The position numbers and the translations under genes are program-made. 64,000 nucleotides of DNA from Periconia sp. R9002. Lineage: Eukaryota; Ascomycota; Dothideomycetes; Pleosporales; Periconiaceae. Below, piece after piece: positions 10,945 through 22,241 of this stretch. Below the pieces are notes generated by a model. It saw only the letters and a program-made list of their open reading frames with translations. It made no database searches and was not told the origin of the DNA. How positions within the stretch are numbered: the first letter of the stretch is position 1; every line of letters begins with the position of its first letter. The stretch lies in NCBI GenBank assembly GCA_023627715.1, contig JAMAHW010000081.1:1-64000 (forward strand). The letters run 5' to 3'.

Positions 10945-12637
10945 ATCGGAGAGAAGGCGGTGGTGAATTAGACAGACTAGTTGCGAAGATGCAGCCTCGA
11001 GGGTAGGGAGTTGTTCGTGGTAATTCGAATGTAGGGAGGTAAAGAAGTCGGTTTGAAGTAATAAGTGATCAAAAGAAGGTGTGTATATAGGTTGATGCTG
11101 AAGAGAGCAAGTTGGCTTGGTTGACTATCGAACTTTCGAGGGGAAAGGGTATTTATAGATGTCCCGACCGAAGGGCAAACGCAGGGAAACCAGTGAATAG
11201 TGAGCAGTGAACAGTGACAATCAGTGAACCAAATAGCAATCATGTGATACCACTCTCAATATTAGATTATTGTTTAAGCTATTTGCGATGCGGGAACCAA
11301 CATACTTCTGGTGAGATTAAACGAGAAGAGAGTGGATCCTCAGCGTTCATCGATGCTAGTCACTTCTTGTTTGCGGAAGTAACATCGTTATAGCACGTTA
11401 CACTGCGTTATTTATTACTAAATTTTCGGGATTTTAATGTAATTTAAGGTCTTTATACAGTAACTGTGCCATCACTTGATTATCAAGCTTTTCAGCATTG
11501 CGAACTCACACCAAAAGGCGTGGTAGACTTCTAATCATGGATTAGAGTGCCCCGTTTGAAGCCTCGATTGCTGGACCCGATATAGAGGGTCGAGGTTACA
11601 CCAATCAATTGCGAAGAAGAAAACACTTTTCGTAGGGGGCAGAGGGCCCATGTCTTGTGAACAAACACTCTGTGTCATGAAAATGAAATTTTGGTTCATA
11701 GTACTCAAAGGCGAAGTCTAAGGTAAACCGAGAATGAGTTCCACTGGATAGATAACACGATTCCCCGAACCCAACGGAGCGGTCATCACATCGCTACCAC
11801 TCAAAAATAGCCAAATCATCATCGAATGGCATACACACGCGAATGAAAAGTAGATAGAAAAATATGAAAGGCATTGGTGTAATACCGTACTACTATGCTT
11901 CACCAAGTGGTCCCGCAATTTAGCTAGGACATCTGTAACTCCTTGTAGTGTCGACACCGCGAGCAATCCCATCGCGATGATATCAATACGTACTGCTGTC
12001 CATTGTCAATTACCATTTCCCACTCTTTTCCCCCAGAGAATTGGCCAGATCATCAATCTCAAAACCGTGTTGATCCAACCAAACTCTAACCAACACACCA
12101 GCATCCAACTCAACCCATCAACACCACAACCCAACCCCCGTCCAACTCATCAACACTCCCTCCAAATCCCACATGCAACAACTAAACCACGCTTAATCCC
12201 CATCAGTACCTTACTTACCCCACACGGTTTAGGCGGGCGAGCTAAGCAATGTACCTCGGCAACTCAGCGCGAACCACCACCACGACATTATGTCGACTAA
12301 TCAACTAAACAATTGCTGAGTTCTTTCACGGTTCTTTGATCTACGTGACGTTTATTTTCCTCCGCTGGACTTTATTATACCGCCTGAGCAGCTTTTACTA
12401 GCAGAGTGTACGGGATTACGGCGTGAAGAAGAGCTGTAAGCTACGACTTCGAAAGGCACGTGAACGTTTGTAACGCACCGCAAATACACACGTATAGACG
12501 CAGTAAGCACACGAAACTAACCTTTTGCGTAGAACAATTTCCTAACAGTCATAAAGAATTAAAAAAAAACATTCCAGCGAGAAAAGGTTACTTTCCGAAG
12601 ACGATTCTATACGTTTTGAAGCAAGTACGCAGGAACA
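10945..12637. other. Intergenic, no gene seen
   Basis: About 1.7 kb with only weak open frames. The one at 11718-11972 on the minus strand has a hydrophobic stretch but no motif. 12100-12200 is strongly C/A-biased on the + strand. The promoter of the following isomerase gene must lie near the end. Confidence 0.4.
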
Positions 12638-13753
12638 ATGGCACCAAACAATACCCCGGAAGAGAAATATGACTACGAATACTTCAATGTCACTTTCCCC
12701 GCGGAATACGTCGCGCATGTTGAGATTAATCGCCCGGATAAGCTGAATGCTTTTGTCGAGATGTGAGTACACCGACCTGTTTTTTTCCCTATCTATCTAC
12801 ATCCTAGGGAATGGAAGCTTTTAAGAACTAACTGGCCAACACTATTCTTTCGAGTTTCCACATGTCTTGAGAATGAACCGTTTTTTGAGAAAAGAAATGT
12901 CAAATCACCCAATTAACAAAAGTCAACTAACACTTCCCCCAGAATGTGGCTCAACCTCTCCAAAATCTTCACCCGCCTCTCCACCTCACCCTCCGTGCGC
13001 GCCATCATCCTAACGGGAGCCGGCGACCGCGCCTTCACCGCAGGGCTTGACGTAAAAGCCGCCTCGCAAGGCCTCCTCTCGCAACCCTCTGCGAAAGACG
13101 AACTCGACGTAGCGCGTAAAGCGAACAACATGCGCCGCCACATCATCGAGTTCCAGGACTGCATCACGGCGGTCGAGAAGTGCGAGAAGCCGGTGATTTG
13201 CGTGTACCATGGGGTTTCGTATGGGTTGGCTGTGGATTTGGGGTTGGCTTGTACGTATTCTGCATTTTCATTTCTTTTCTGCGAGCGTAGTGAATGAGGA
13301 CTCGCTGACTTGAAGAAAGGCGACATCCGCGTCGCAGCATCCACAACCACCTTCTCGGTGAAAGAAGTCGACATCGGCCTCGCCGCGGACATCGGCACGC
13401 TCTCGCGCCTCCCCAAACTCATCTCGTCCTTCTCCTTCGTCAAGGAAATCTGCCTCACGGCGCGGCCCTTCTCCGCGTCCGAAGCCCTCTCGCACGGCCT
13501 CGTGTCGTCTGTGAAGCCATCGAAACAGGAAGCGGTGGAAGAGGGTTTGAAGATGGCGAAGTTGATTGCGGAGAAGAGTCCTGTGGCGGTGCTCGGGACC
13601 AAGGAGATTTTGAATTACTCCAGGGATAGGGGTGTTGATGAGGGGCTGAGGTATACGGCGGTTTGGAATGCGGCGATGGTGCAGAGTCGGGATGTGGGGG
13701 ATGCGGTGTTGAGTGGGTTGGAGAGGAGGAAGGCTGTGTTTAGTAAGCTGTAG
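12638..13753 (+). CDS. ECH1: Delta(3,5)-delta(2,4)-dienoyl-CoA isomerase, peroxisomal
   Basis: Enoyl-CoA hydratase/isomerase-fold enzyme that isomerises 3,5-dienoyl-CoA to 2,4-dienoyl-CoA in beta-oxidation of odd-position unsaturated fatty acids. Exons 12638-12762, 12943-13250 and 13320-13753 join in phase; introns use GTGAGT and GTACGT donors. Motifs are INRPDKLNAF, the oxyanion-hole GAGDRAFTAGLDVK, and CDIRVAAS...VKEVDIGLAADIGTLSRLP. The last two carry the acidic residues of the ECH1 family: Asp of CDIR, Glu of KEVD and Asp of AADIG. The protein ends FSKL, a textbook PTS1 signal, so it should enter peroxisomes. It converges with the RACK1 gene, 326 bp between stops. Confidence 0.92.
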
Positions 13754-14079
13754 GAAGGGATCGTGTGAGCATGATTCATGGTTTAGGTGAAGAAGAAAAA
13801 TGGATTGAATGAATTTTTTCATTGACTCTGAGCGCCTGGAAGTGCTAATACCGACCCCAAAAGGAATCGACGATTCATCCCCCAAAACCTTCCACCATCA
13901 CCATCACCACCGTATCTCGTGTTCTCATGGCATGCTACAGATTGTGGAAATCATGATTTCATCCCCGTTTTGTTCAGTCCACGCAGTTACAGAAATGTGA
14001 ATGACGCGACATGGAATGGAGATCGTTTTTCGCCTTAGCCAGTCCCCCAAACCAACAACCGATTAAAGGAAACAACCGT

Positions 14080-15423
14080 CTACGCCCTCGACACAACGCC
14101 CCAGGCGCGGATCTTGTTGTCCGTGTAACCGGCGAACAGGGTCTGGCCGTCGGCGCTCCAGGCCAACGAGACACACTCGGGCTCCCGGCTCTTCTTGCCA
14201 ACCTCCATGTACTCGGGCTTGAGCTCGTCGACCTTGCTCTTCTTCTCCAGATCGAAGATGATGATGCTGGAGGAGGTGGCGGCGCACAGCCAGTAGCGGT
14301 TGGGCGAGAAGACGAGAGCGTGGATCTCATCACCGGCAGTGAGCGAGTAGAGGTGCTTGGACTCGTTCAAGTCCCAGAGCATGGTGGTTCCGTCCTTGCC
14401 GCCGGATGCGCAGAGAGAGCCATCGGGCGAGATGGTGACGGTGTTGATGTAGCCGGTGTGACCGATGTGGTCGGTCTGGATGCGGCAGGAGGCGAGTTCC
14501 CAAACCTGGTCTTGTCAGCTTGTGATGCTCGCTAGACGAAGCAGAGTGCAGAGCAGTAAAAAAGCAGGATCAGGAATAGGTGATTGTTTGTCTCATTGCC
14601 TTGCGGCTCTGAAGTAGCAAATACATAGGTTTAAACCAAATCATCACGATAGTAGCAAAAAAGAAAACGGGAAATGCAAGTTCATGGAATTGACATACCT
14701 TGACGAGCTTGTCCCAGCCAGCGCTGACGATGACGGGGTTCTGGGGGTTGGGGCTGAAGCGCACGCACGAAACCCACTCGGTGTGACCCTTGTCGGTGAT
14801 GGTGTACTTGCAGTCACCAAGGGTGTTCCAGAGCTTGATGGTTCGGTCGCGGGATCCGGAGACGATCTGACGGTTGTCGGCGGAGAAGGAGACGGAGAGG
14901 ACGTCGTTGGTGTGGCCGACGAAGCGGCGGGTGGTCACACCGGTGGAGAGCTCCCACAGGCGGAGGGTCTTGTCCCACGAGGAGGAGAGAGCGTAGGCAC
15001 CGTCGGAGGAGATGACCTGTTCCCAATTGTCAGCCCTAGCCGTCCCTTTGAACCCAGTTCTTCTTCTTTTCAGCTTCGCCTTGTCGGGGAGGGAAACGTA
15101 CGCAGTCGGAGACAATGTGCGAGTGGCCGTGCAGACTTCGCTTGGGGTAGCCGTAGGCCGTCTCGTCGCGGGTCAAGTTCCAGATGATGAGGGTCTTGTC
15201 CCGGGATGCGGAGAGAAGCATGTTAGGGCTGGAAGCGCGTCAGCATCGTGAGAACAGCATTGCCATGGTATCTCTGCATCCATTGTCCGACCCAGCGTCC
15301 CTTTGTGAATGCTCAAGCTCAATGGTGGGCGGGAAAAACGTACTTCTCGAGCGACGTAGCGAGGGAGGTGACCCAGCCAGAGTGGCCCTCGAGGGTACCA
15401 CGGAGAACCAACTGCTCGGCCAT
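14080..15423 (-). CDS. cpc-2: RACK1-type WD40 ribosomal scaffold (Asc1/Cpc-2)
   Basis: Seven-bladed WD40 propeller that binds the 40S subunit head and docks kinases; fungal orthologs affect general amino-acid control. Exons 15423-15344, 15228-15102, 15016-14699 and 14505-14080 join in phase to a 316-aa protein, the usual size. It starts [20 protein letters not shown] and shows WD repeats such as [59 protein letters not shown] and DNKIRAWGV. All introns begin GTACGT or GTATGT. Intron 3 (193 nt) carries a C/D snoRNA-like element, as in yeast ASC1. Conservation is very high, so the call is safe; the symbol follows the Neurospora name. Confidence 0.96.
14565..14652 (-). ncRNA. Intronic C/D box snoRNA, U24 (snR24) type
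   Basis: Inside RACK1 intron 3. The C box GTGATGA is at 14647-14641 and a D box CTGA at 14573-14570. Between them, TATTTGCTAC at 14623-14614 followed by TTCAGA matches the guide and D' region of yeast U24 as I remember it. It is complementary to GTAGCAAATA in the large-subunit rRNA, the site U24 guides for 2'-O-methylation. An ATGAGA at about 14595 could be C'. Yeast ASC1 hosts snR24 in its intron, so the location fits. The second guide (before box D) is less clear and I did not prove a terminal stem. Confidence 0.7.
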
Positions 15424-17098
15424 GATTGTGTAGAGTGGCTGGAGTTGGGGATGAAACTTTGGGCGCACTCGTGTGTTGAAGTTATCGCAGAGTCAAAGGT
15501 CGCCGTGGATGAAGTGAGTGCACAAGTGGGAAGTTGAAAATTCGCTTAGTTTTTTAGCGCGCACCAGCCACATCCATTGAATTGGACCCCGCCTGCGCCA
15601 GCCTGCGCCTCATTCAAGATTCTTCACTACCTACCTACATCAATTGTATGTAGAAAAATATGAAGAATGAATCCCTACATTTCTCGAGGGCTTCCAATCA
15701 GACCCTTTCTTCAAACTCTTCATCACAGATAGGCTACGACAAGTGCTTATGAAGAGAACACACTGTACACCAAGCCATCCAGGATTATGCCTCATCCAGA
15801 GATCAGTTGATGCATGTACAAGCGGAACATACTCCTCCAAAAGTGCAAGGATGTACAACCGCACTGTTCCAGTTACCATTCACTTCCTGTAAACTCTCGT
15901 CCGCTATTTCCATCGCTACACAGCAGATCTAGCCGGCATTCTTGAATCAAACCATGCAGCTATTCTTTCTACATGTGCTCGGTTTACACATCAATCAATT
16001 GATGCTCACGAGTAGAACCTCGCAACCATTGATTCACTTTCCAAGTCACTGTGCATTACCGACATATAAATCTCTGGGGTCTTGAAAACATCAATCAAAT
16101 CACATTGATCGTTTCATCTCTGACCAAAACTGAATTGAAATCCGCAGCCAATACTTCAAATAAACTCTTCACACTCTCCATGAATTAAATCACTCCTACA
16201 ACGAAAAAAACCTCCCAACTAACCCGGACAATCCTCACACAATACCACATTCCCTACATGTATCAAATCACCAGCAGAATCCCTTCCTCTTACCTTTGGA
16301 AAACTCCAACTCAATCCAACAGCTCTTACATCGACACGACCTACCCACTTACAAGTTCCATTTTTTACGTAGTTATGTACCATCATCTACATGTCCTCAA
16401 ATCACCTACCTACGTGTATCTCACAATATAGTTACTACCGTCTCTCATTAACAGAACCTTTAAAATATCCTCCATATAGCATCAGTACTACACTACACTA
16501 TACACAAAATCTCCCATACACCTTAAACTTTCTCTTCCTCTAAACCTTCAAGTGCTATCTATGTACATCCCATTCCTTCCAACCCAACGCAATGCAATAT
16601 GCAAAACATCAATTCCACCCAAACCCAACCCACGCAACCTAATTTCTTACTCTCCCACCTCACCACTCAAGCTTTCCCATCTCCCCCGCCAAGAACATCC
16701 CCCCCTCTCCACCCCCGACAATCCTCGGAAAACCCACCCCAACCCGTCCCCCACCACCATGCCATCAACAAACAAAAACAGCCCGATGCGCAGGGAGGGG
16801 CTGAGGTCAGACGAATTACCTATGTAGGTAATTACTAGATGCTTCCATGTCACCCCACCAGCACGCCCTACATCGTACATTTCCGGAAAGAATTAAGGGT
16901 TGGGGGTTAGTAAGCAAGATATCTCCGAATTCCGACTCCGCGTTGATTAAAAACGAGGCTGAGACGGAGATAGGTAGGTACGTGAGTGTGCAAAAAAAAT
17001 CTTGGGATGCTAGGGGCAGGGGCTTTTTTTTTTGTGTTGTGGTCGTAGGTAGGTAGGTGGGTGTATAAAGATTAATGATAGGGGAATAGAGGATGGAA
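15424..17098. other. Intergenic, strand-asymmetric, no gene seen
   Basis: About 1.7 kb without a supportable gene. From about 15950 to 16770 the + strand is unusually poor in G and rich in C, A and T. The RACK1 promoter lies at the left end. The short open frames at 16550-17056 follow this bias and have no motifs. Confidence 0.4.
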
Positions 17099-17108
17099 TA
17101 TAAAAAGG
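17098..17108 (+). promoter_or_regulatory. TATA-like box before NmrA-like gene
   Basis: ATATAAAAAGG lies about 120 bp upstream of the ATG at 17225, a plausible core promoter position. A second, weaker TATAAAG is at about 17063. Confidence 0.4.
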
Positions 17109-17224
17109 ATTACCCGCGCGTCAAATCCCCAATTTCTGTTCCCCAAAAGCAAAACAACCTCGTTCTACCATTCAATCGTTCCAAAACTAGCCATATCCAT
17201 ATACAACCCCTCCCGTTTCCCAAA

Positions 17225-18145
17225 ATGCCCCCCAAAAAAACCCTCCTCATAGGCGCCGGCGAACTCGGTTCCGCCTTCATCCCGCACCTATGCGCAAACC
17301 CCAACCTCGCCGTCACACTCGGCGTACGCACGCCGTCCAAATACTCCTCGCTGACCACCTCGCACCCCAATCTCAACGTGACAGAGCTCGACCTCCAAGA
17401 CGCCTCCGAGAAATTGATCAAGAGGTTTGCCGAATATGACGTCATCATCAGCGCAACGGGGTACGGTGGGGACAAAAGCGAGGTGACGAAGCTGGCAAAG
17501 GAGGTTCTTGAAGCGGGGAAGGTGCGCAGGGAAGCTGGAGCGCAGGATCGCCTATGGTTTTTTCCATGGCAATGGGGTGTTGATTACGACAAGACGGGCG
17601 ATGTTAATGGTTTGATGCCTTTGTTCGGTGAGCAGCAGAAGATTCGCGACCTCCTTCGCTCCGAAGCCGAAGGAGCGGGCGTGAAGTGGACTATCGTGTC
17701 GACGGGCATCTTCATGACGTTCCTGTTTGAGCCGTTTTGGGGAGTCGTGGAGAAGCGGGACGACGGTGTCACGGTGCGTGCGTTTAATAGTTGGGACAGC
17801 AAGATTACGGTTACGACTGTGCGGGACATAGGTAAGATGTTGGGAGAGATTTTGAAGGCGGGAGATGAGGGCATTGTGTACGTGGCTGGTGATACAGTTA
17901 CGTATGCGCAGTTGGCGGAGATTGTGGAGCGCGTCACGGGAAGCGAGGTGCAAAGGGAGGTATGGACGGTGCCTTATTTGGAGGCAGAACTGGAGAAGGA
18001 TCCGGACAATTTGCTCAAGAGGTACCGTATCGCGTTTGCGAAGCAGGCCGGAATTGCGTGGGACAAGGAACTCACGGTGAACCACAAGCTTGGTGTGCAA
18101 CTTGTGAAGATTGAGCAATATGCAAAGGAGGTGCTGGGATCTTGA
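17225..18145 (+). CDS. NmrA-like / isoflavone-reductase-type NAD(P)-binding protein
   Basis: Atypical short-chain dehydrogenase of the NmrA/isoflavone reductase type, a cytosolic NAD(P)-dependent reductase or redox sensor; the substrate is unknown. The N terminus has the Rossmann fold glycines LLIGAGELGSAFIPHL, then VRTPSKY, a position where NADP-preferring enzymes carry basic residues, and DVIISATGYGG closing the fold. WTIVSTGIFMTFLFEPFWG and the C-terminal GDTVTYAQLAEIVERVTG are typical of the family. It is a single exon of about 306 aa, a normal length, starting at the ATG that directly precedes the glycine motif. It converges with the U1C gene. Confidence 0.85.
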   Translation: MPPKKTLLIGAGELGSAFIPHLCANPNLAVTLGVRTPSKYSSLTTSHPNLNVTELDLQDASEKLIKRFAEYDVIISATGYGGDKSEVTKLAKEVLEAGKVRREAGAQDRLWFFPWQWGVDYDKTGDVNGLMPLFGEQQKIRDLLRSEAEGAGVKWTIVSTGIFMTFLFEPFWGVVEKRDDGVTVRAFNSWDSKITVTTVRDIGKMLGEILKAGDEGIVYVAGDTVTYAQLAEIVERVTGSEVQREVWTVPYLEAELEKDPDNLLKRYRIAFAKQAGIAWDKELTVNHKLGVQLVKIEQYAKEVLGS

Positions 18146-18444
18146 ATTGGAATTGTATTTTTGAGTGTCGGGCAGACCTCGCTCTTTTCTAAAGCTTTTC
18201 TGCAACAAAATCGTAAGAAGATAGTCGAGTCAAATGAGGAAGCAACATACAATGAAAGCCTTTTGACATACATCCTGGTCCATCGCTTTCCTCGCAAGTG
18301 CCCGAATCACAGCCGCTCTGAAACTAATTATACCGCGGCCCTGCATTTCTTATAGTGCGGCAAACATGTAGTCGCCATCTTTATCCTGGAACGTTTCGTT
18401 CCCCAATTTCTAATCTAACTCTTTCTCCTTGCACCCCATCACAT

Positions 18445-19329
18445 CTAATATCCTCCGGGAGGGCCGGGAGGAGGACCTCCTGGGGGGCCGTTGTTAGGCG
18501 AAAAGGGAGGAGGGAATCGGCCAGGAGGCATTGCGCCCGGCGGAGGAGGAAAGGGCATGTTCGCGGGAGGAGACCCAGCTGGACCGGGCGGTGGGAAGGC
18601 GAATGGTGGCATGCCTGGAGGAGGAATGGGAGGGACGCCAGCTTGGCCTGGTGGAGGTGGGAAATTCCCGGGGAATGGTGGCATATTTGGAGGCATTCCC
18701 CGACCACCAGGCATATTTGGAGGTGGGAAGGGGGGTATGTTTGGAGGAGGCATGTTGGGCGGGAAAGGCATGTTAGGTGGCATGTTGGGAGGCCCTCCAC
18801 GACCCATGAAGGGAGGTGGCGGCATTCCCGGCATGCCAGGCATTCCTAATCACATCAGTATGTATGTCGCAATAGTACGTCTGTCGCAATGCGCTCGGCG
18901 GCGTCGTACCTGGTGGAGGGAAAGCGCCTGGGGGCCCAAAGCCACCCATGGGAGCTTGGTTCATGGGGTTAGCCTGGCCTTCCGCGTTGTAGGCATCCGT
19001 GATGCTGTTGATGACAAGCTGTGTCTGCTCGCTCGAGATCTCTTTAATGGTAATAGTGTCAGCAATGTATCGCTCTGGAGACATAGCATCTTCCCAAAGG
19101 AAAAGGGGAGCATTACGCTCATAGTACTCCTGTACATTGCGCAAATGGTTTCGGCCGGCATTGTGAGCTTTGCGGACGCTCATGGAATCGTGGGTGAGGT
19201 ACACATCGCAGTAGTCGCCTTGCGCGGTTAGCTATACGGTAGCAATGAAAGTTGAGAACCTACAAAAGAGTAATGTAATGTCAGCCTAGCACGTCGCAGT
19301 CGGGGAGGGATATACTTATATTTCGGCAT
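18445..19329 (-). CDS. U1 small nuclear ribonucleoprotein C
   Basis: U1C protein, which stabilises U1 snRNA pairing to the 5' splice site. The N terminus has the C2H2 matrin-type finger [20 protein letters not shown], then [13 protein letters not shown], followed by a Pro/Gly/Met-rich tail of about 130 residues. Proposed exons are 19329-19314, 19218-18910 and 18845-18445 (241 aa). Intron 2 is ordinary (GTACGA...TTAG). Intron 1 is not: exon 1 reads MPKY and no GT-AG pair keeps the frame. Cutting before ATATCCCT and after CGCAAG gives MPKYKCDYC, exactly the spacing of known U1C proteins (MPK-x-x-CDYC). A CTAAC branch point lies just upstream of that acceptor. An indel in the sequence is the main alternative. 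Confidence 0.85.
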
Positions 19330-19780
19330 CTTTGCGTTGTCGTTTGAAACGAACAGAAGCGACGGGTCAACTTGCACTCCTGCTTCCTCCAGTTGTTGCA
19401 GCTAGATCATAAGAGTCGCCGGTGGACGTTGCCAAAGCGTGAAGGCGCGCGCCCGCGGCCCGACGTTTTTCCGGGTCTTGGCATCAAATAGGTCTGCGGA
19501 ACAGAGATGCATTTCAAGGTGAAAAACAATAATTGGTCATGTTATAGAATGAGTCTGTGAGGTAGGCATAAATTTGGAGGTGAAAAGTAACAATTTCGTC
19601 GACGGCTAAAACGCTTTTCTTCCTCGTATCCAAGAAATCTGAACGGATTGATCACTTTCAAGCTATGTACCTCTCCAAGCCTCCCCAGTAGGATATCTCA
19701 AAGATGCTCACCCAAATCCACAGCGGGCGCCTTGCAATTGCGAAAATAAACTTCTAAACAATAACAAAGGAAATAAAAAT
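19330..19780. other. Intergenic, no gene seen
   Basis: Promoter side of the U1C gene and 3' flank of the calponin-type gene. No coding signal found. Confidence 0.35.
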
Positions 19781-21849
19781 TCATCTCGGCCCAAACGGCC
19801 TGGGTCCAAGAATCTGCCTCTTACCCCCAATGCCGATTCCAGTGCCCACCTTGTTCTGACTATCTCCGCCCATGTACCCATATTGATTGACATCCCAACT
19901 TTGTCCTTCCCCGGCACCAGCATTCGGGTCCTTGGGAGCGCTCTTTAATGCACGTTGAGTCTCTTCCCATTCTTTCTGGCGCTCACGCTCGCGCTCCATC
20001 TCTCGCTCCAACATCGACTTGGATGCCCAGCCCAAACCTTTGGTCTTGGTTTGAGACGCGACGCGACGTGCATCTTCAGCGGCGCGCTCTGCTGTTGATG
20101 TGAGTTCTTGCGGAGTGTGGACCACAGGTTTAGGTGCTACCGGTGGCGGGTTGGACGAGAGGTACCGCTCGGTACGATTTTGCTTAGCGTATGCGGCAGG
20201 ATCGGGTAAAGGCCTAGCTGATGGTTCGGGAAGCGGACGCGGTGAGGTTGGTTCTGGCAGCGGCCGTGTCGAGGTAGGCTCTGGTAACGGTCTGGGGGGT
20301 TGTTTCTGGGTTTCCGTCCATTGCTGTCGCAAGTAATCACGGTCATCTGCTTGCGCCCATGACGCAGTGCTGTCTTGCGGGGATGGGGCGCGTGGTGGAG
20401 GCTGAGGACGAGAACGGCTCTTAGATCGTTCTCGAGTTCGGCTTTTGGACCGTGATCGCAACTTGCGGCGCTCGTCATCCCGTGATCGCTCTTCGCGCTC
20501 CTGTTGATACCGACGCTCCCGCTCCTTGGCCTCTTCAAGCTGGCGCTCCAACTCACGTATTCTCTCCTGCTCTGCATTTTGCTCTGGCGTATGCTGACTG
20601 TTGCGTCGACTCCGAGGCTTACTTGCTTGCTCTGCCTGGTATTGACTCAGATACTGCCCTTTCAATCTAGCATCACTGCCGGCGCGTTTACGCCGTGTTT
20701 CCTGCTCGAATCGCTCCTGTGCCTCCCTCTCTTCCCTGAGCCGCTGCTCTTCCTCCAGCTTCCACTGCCTCTCCTGCTCTTCCCACTCGCGCTTTTGCTG
20801 CTCGAGACGATTCTGCTTCGCCTCCCGCTGTTTCCGCGATTCTTCCTCCCACATGCGCTCTTCCTCCGCTGCGCGCTCAGCCCGACGCTTCTCTTCCGCC
20901 TCCTCCGCCAAAATCCGTAAACGCTCGTCCTCTGCCTCTTTTTCCCTTCGCTTCCGCTCCTTCTCTGCTAGACTCGGCACGTGAGGTCCAGCGCTCGTAA
21001 TCTGCCGTCGCGCACCAAATGCAATGCCTTGATTACCCTGACTTGCTCCTCCCATGTACCCATATTGATGAATGTTCCATGCAGGCGATGTGACGCCGTG
21101 ATCGGTTTTCTTGCTCCAGCTACTGACGCCGCCAGGAGGCGACTTGGGTATGCCATTCGAAGTTTTTGAGGAATTCGATCCGCCTGTTAGGTGGGGGCTC
21201 AGCGCTCTGTCCGCCGGCGGTCGAGATAGTGGATTGAAAGTGCTCGAGCCACTCGCATTGCTTGTTGTACTGCCCCTGCTCCTCCCAAACCCACTCGACG
21301 GCAATGAAGGTCCACCTGAGTTGCCTGGGACACCAGTTGTAGTAGGACTCAGCGGTCCAGCGCCTCGGCGAGGCCCAATGGTGGTCGGGAAATTGGAGGG
21401 GTTTACGCTATTCGCGACTCGACTAAAAGCGCTCAAACACTGGAGAACTTGAGCAGGATCTTTTGATTCGTACAAATCGACAGTCAGAAACCGGTCGTGG
21501 GAGGGCATGCTCAGAGGTGGCATTTCGCAGGCGCGGAGGAAGTGCGATATGTTCTCCATCTGGATGAAGGGCATTGGCGATTTCTTGAACTTGACACCGG
21601 GATTGGGCACCGCGAGATTGGCCAGCCTACAAAGTGTCAGCATGGCATTTTTTGAAGGGGGAAAACATAACCTCTTCCATACCTGCATAGTACCGTCCCG
21701 TCCTTTAGCGCATCGAGCAGGTCACCGGCGGGCAGACGCTCACCCAAGATATCCTCTATCCAGCCCCGCGCCTCGTTGGCAGCTTGTGGTGTATACCTCC
21801 CCATGCGCAACTTCTTCATGTCCTGATCCAGCGACGTAACGGACGCCAT
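19781..21849 (-). CDS. Calponin/transgelin-like actin-binding protein with coiled coil
   Basis: Cytoskeletal protein. Exons 21849-21683 and 21626-19781 join in phase to 670 aa. Residues about 15-150 form a calponin-homology domain (ARGWIEDILGERL, DLLDALKDGTVLCRLAN, MENISHFLRACE). Two calponin-family repeats follow far apart: NIHQYGYMGGASQGNQGI...RRQI near residue 220 and NQYGYMGGDSQNKVG...KRQI at the very C terminus. Between them is a long Glu/Arg/Gln-rich coiled coil (about 240-420) and a Pro-rich tract. Single-CH proteins with calponin repeats bundle actin; the long coiled coil makes this larger than yeast Scp1 (about 200 aa). It is transcribed divergently from NDUFAF2. Confidence 0.85.
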
Positions 21850-22241
21850 GGTGGTGGTGGTGGTAGTGGTGTAGCAGTCTGTTGTTTAGAGTCACCGGTT
21901 GGGCGGTCTGTCGGCGATTGAGGGGATCCAGTGGGGACGAGTGGAATAAGGTTTAAAAGTAATAAATGTAGGATTCTGACTAGGCGCAAAGATTCGGGGT
22001 ATCGTGAGGAGTAAAAAGAGGCGAGGAATAAATCACAGTGAACAGCATGGCATGCAGGCAGAACGTGAGCGAGAGTTGGCGGGGGGCTGCGGAGAGAATG
22101 AAGTGAGCGATGATGTGGCTTGCGTCCCAGCCACATTTTGCTGTGCAAGTGTCGTCATTGGACAGCCATGACAGCCCAACTACACCTCATCTCATCTTTT
22201 TTCGATATCCAAAAACACGCAGACACCACCACACCACCAAC
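21850..22241. promoter_or_regulatory. Divergent promoter, calponin-like / NDUFAF2
   Basis: 392 bp between two head-to-head start codons, so both promoters must fit here. No recognisable TATA box. CCACCACCAC-like runs lie next to both start codons. Confidence 0.5.

Noticed and set aside
11718..11972. 84-codon minus-strand frame with a hydrophobic stretch (possible first exon of a membrane or STAND protein)
   Set aside because: No downstream exon with a recognisable domain, and the frame could arise by chance in A/T-rich DNA.
12908..13885. Long minus-strand frames opposite the dienoyl-CoA isomerase
   Set aside because: They are mirror frames of a C-ending-codon gene; the + strand has the domain, the introns and the SKL end.
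17552..18208. 218-codon minus-strand frame opposite the NmrA-like gene
   Set aside because: Low-complexity His/Leu/Arg composition typical of an antisense shadow.
18491..19231. 246-codon Gly-rich + strand frame
   Set aside because: Antisense of the Pro/Gly/Met-rich tail of U1C.
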